A program made the position numbers and the translations under genes. DNA of 5,742 bases from Deltaproteobacteria bacterium (GTDB lineage: Bacteria > Myxococcota_A > UBA9160 > SMWR01), in the NCBI GenBank assembly GCA_029261905.1, contig JAJDAM010000789.1:1-5742 (forward strand), given 5' to 3'. Within the stretch, counting starts at the first letter, position 1; the number at the start of each line of letters is the position of its first letter. Positions 5,348-5,742 of this stretch are shown here, piece by piece. The notes below the pieces were generated by a model, which was not told where the DNA came from, made no database searches, and worked only from the letters and a program-made list of their open reading frames with translations.

Positions 5348-5742
5348 AATTCGGACTGCGGGACCTCCGGGTCATCGACTTCACGTCGGGAATCGCCGGT
5401 CCGTATTGCACGAAACTGCTGGCCGACGCGGGCGCCGAAGTCATCAAGGTCGAGGCCGAGACGGGCGACCCGATGCGACGCTGGACGTCGAGTGGTGCTG
5501 ACCTCCCGCCCGGAGAAGACGGTGCGCTGTTTCGTTTCCTGAACACGTCGAAGCGCTCGATGATCGGGAGTCCCGATTCGGAGCGCGTTCGGGATCTGAT
5601 CGATTCGTGTGATCTGGTCGTGGATGATTTCATCGCCAGTCCGAGTCAGTCCGAATCTGGCGTTCGATCGGGTGTGGAGCCGACGGTGCCAGTCGACGCT
5701 TTGGATTCGCTGCTCCCCGAATCCGGCGTGCGGCTATCGATC
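5344..5742 (+). CDS. CoA-transferase family III (CaiB/BaiF), N-terminal part, continues beyond the window
   Basis: An open frame of 133 codons starts at GTG 5344, overlapping the crotonase TGA in a GTGA junction, and runs off the right edge. The protein opens directly with the canonical family N-terminus: LRVIDFTSGIAGPYCTKLLA (residues 7-26), GAEVIKVEAETGDPMRRW, LFRFLNTSKRSM, then DLIDSCDLVVDDF. This is the usual CaiB/BaiF order, unlike the minus-strand homologue, with which it shares the pattern (I/L)D(F/L)(T/S)S..AGP.C..LLA..GAEVIKVE. The catalytic Asp region lies past the window edge, so activity cannot be judged. The protein might also be the first half of a longer two-domain CaiB protein, a type I recall from actinobacteria. 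Its expected role is CoA transfer between an acyl-CoA donor and a pathway acid, working with the co-transcribed ligase and crotonase. The paralogue on the other strand suggests two separate transfer steps, or partner subunits. Confidence 0.88.
   Translation, partial: MKFGLRDLRVIDFTSGIAGPYCTKLLADAGAEVIKVEAETGDPMRRWTSSGADLPPGEDGALFRFLNTSKRSMIGSPDSERVRDLIDSCDLVVDDFIASPSQSESGVRSGVEPTVPVDALDSLLPESGVRLSI

Noticed and set aside
4833..5633. Minus-strand frame of 266 codons opposite the crotonase and distal CoA-transferase
   Set aside because: Low-complexity Arg/Ser/Pro translation that crosses two genuine plus-strand genes.

Overview
The window is a dense, high-G+C bacterial segment carrying six protein genes in two divergent gene sets that face away from a gap of about 60 bases (2394-2453). 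No tRNA, rRNA, CRISPR array, insertion sequence or clear terminator is visible. All recognisable products belong to acyl-CoA or carboxylic-acid catabolism. The style of the genes (G/C-rich third codon positions, TTG and GTG starts, overlapping stops) and their protein motifs recall mycobacteria and related actinobacteria, and also some lipid-degrading Myxococcota/Binatota-like lineages. The sequence alone cannot settle the taxon.

Minus strand, reading leftward: a CoA-transferase family III (CaiB/BaiF) homologue with rearranged domain order (2393-933) is followed, with a 7-base overlap, by an amidohydrolase (939 to the window edge) that is cut off before its C-terminus. Plus strand, reading rightward: an uncharacterised 101-residue protein (2454-2759), a class I adenylate-forming acyl-CoA synthetase (2763-4295), a two-part crotonase-fold protein (4292-5347) and the N-terminal part of a second CaiB/BaiF CoA-transferase in normal order (5344 to the window edge). 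Junctions within each set are overlaps of 4 or 7 bases or a gap of 3 bases, so each set probably forms one operon with translational coupling.

A plausible joint role is CoA-dependent breakdown of an organic acid. The synthetase (or a CoA-transferase) would make the CoA thioester, the crotonase would hydrate or isomerise it, the CoA-transferases would pass CoA between acids, and the amidohydrolase would hydrolyse an amide, ester or ring bond in the substrate or an intermediate. The substrate is not evident.

The most unusual feature is that two neighbouring enzymes, the 2393-933 CoA-transferase and the 4292-5347 crotonase, both appear to carry the C-terminal part of their fold ahead of the N-terminal catalytic part. 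This looks like circular permutation, or tandem fusion with trimming. The small protein beside them has a cysteine/glycine pattern reminiscent of a decayed desulforedoxin-type metal site.
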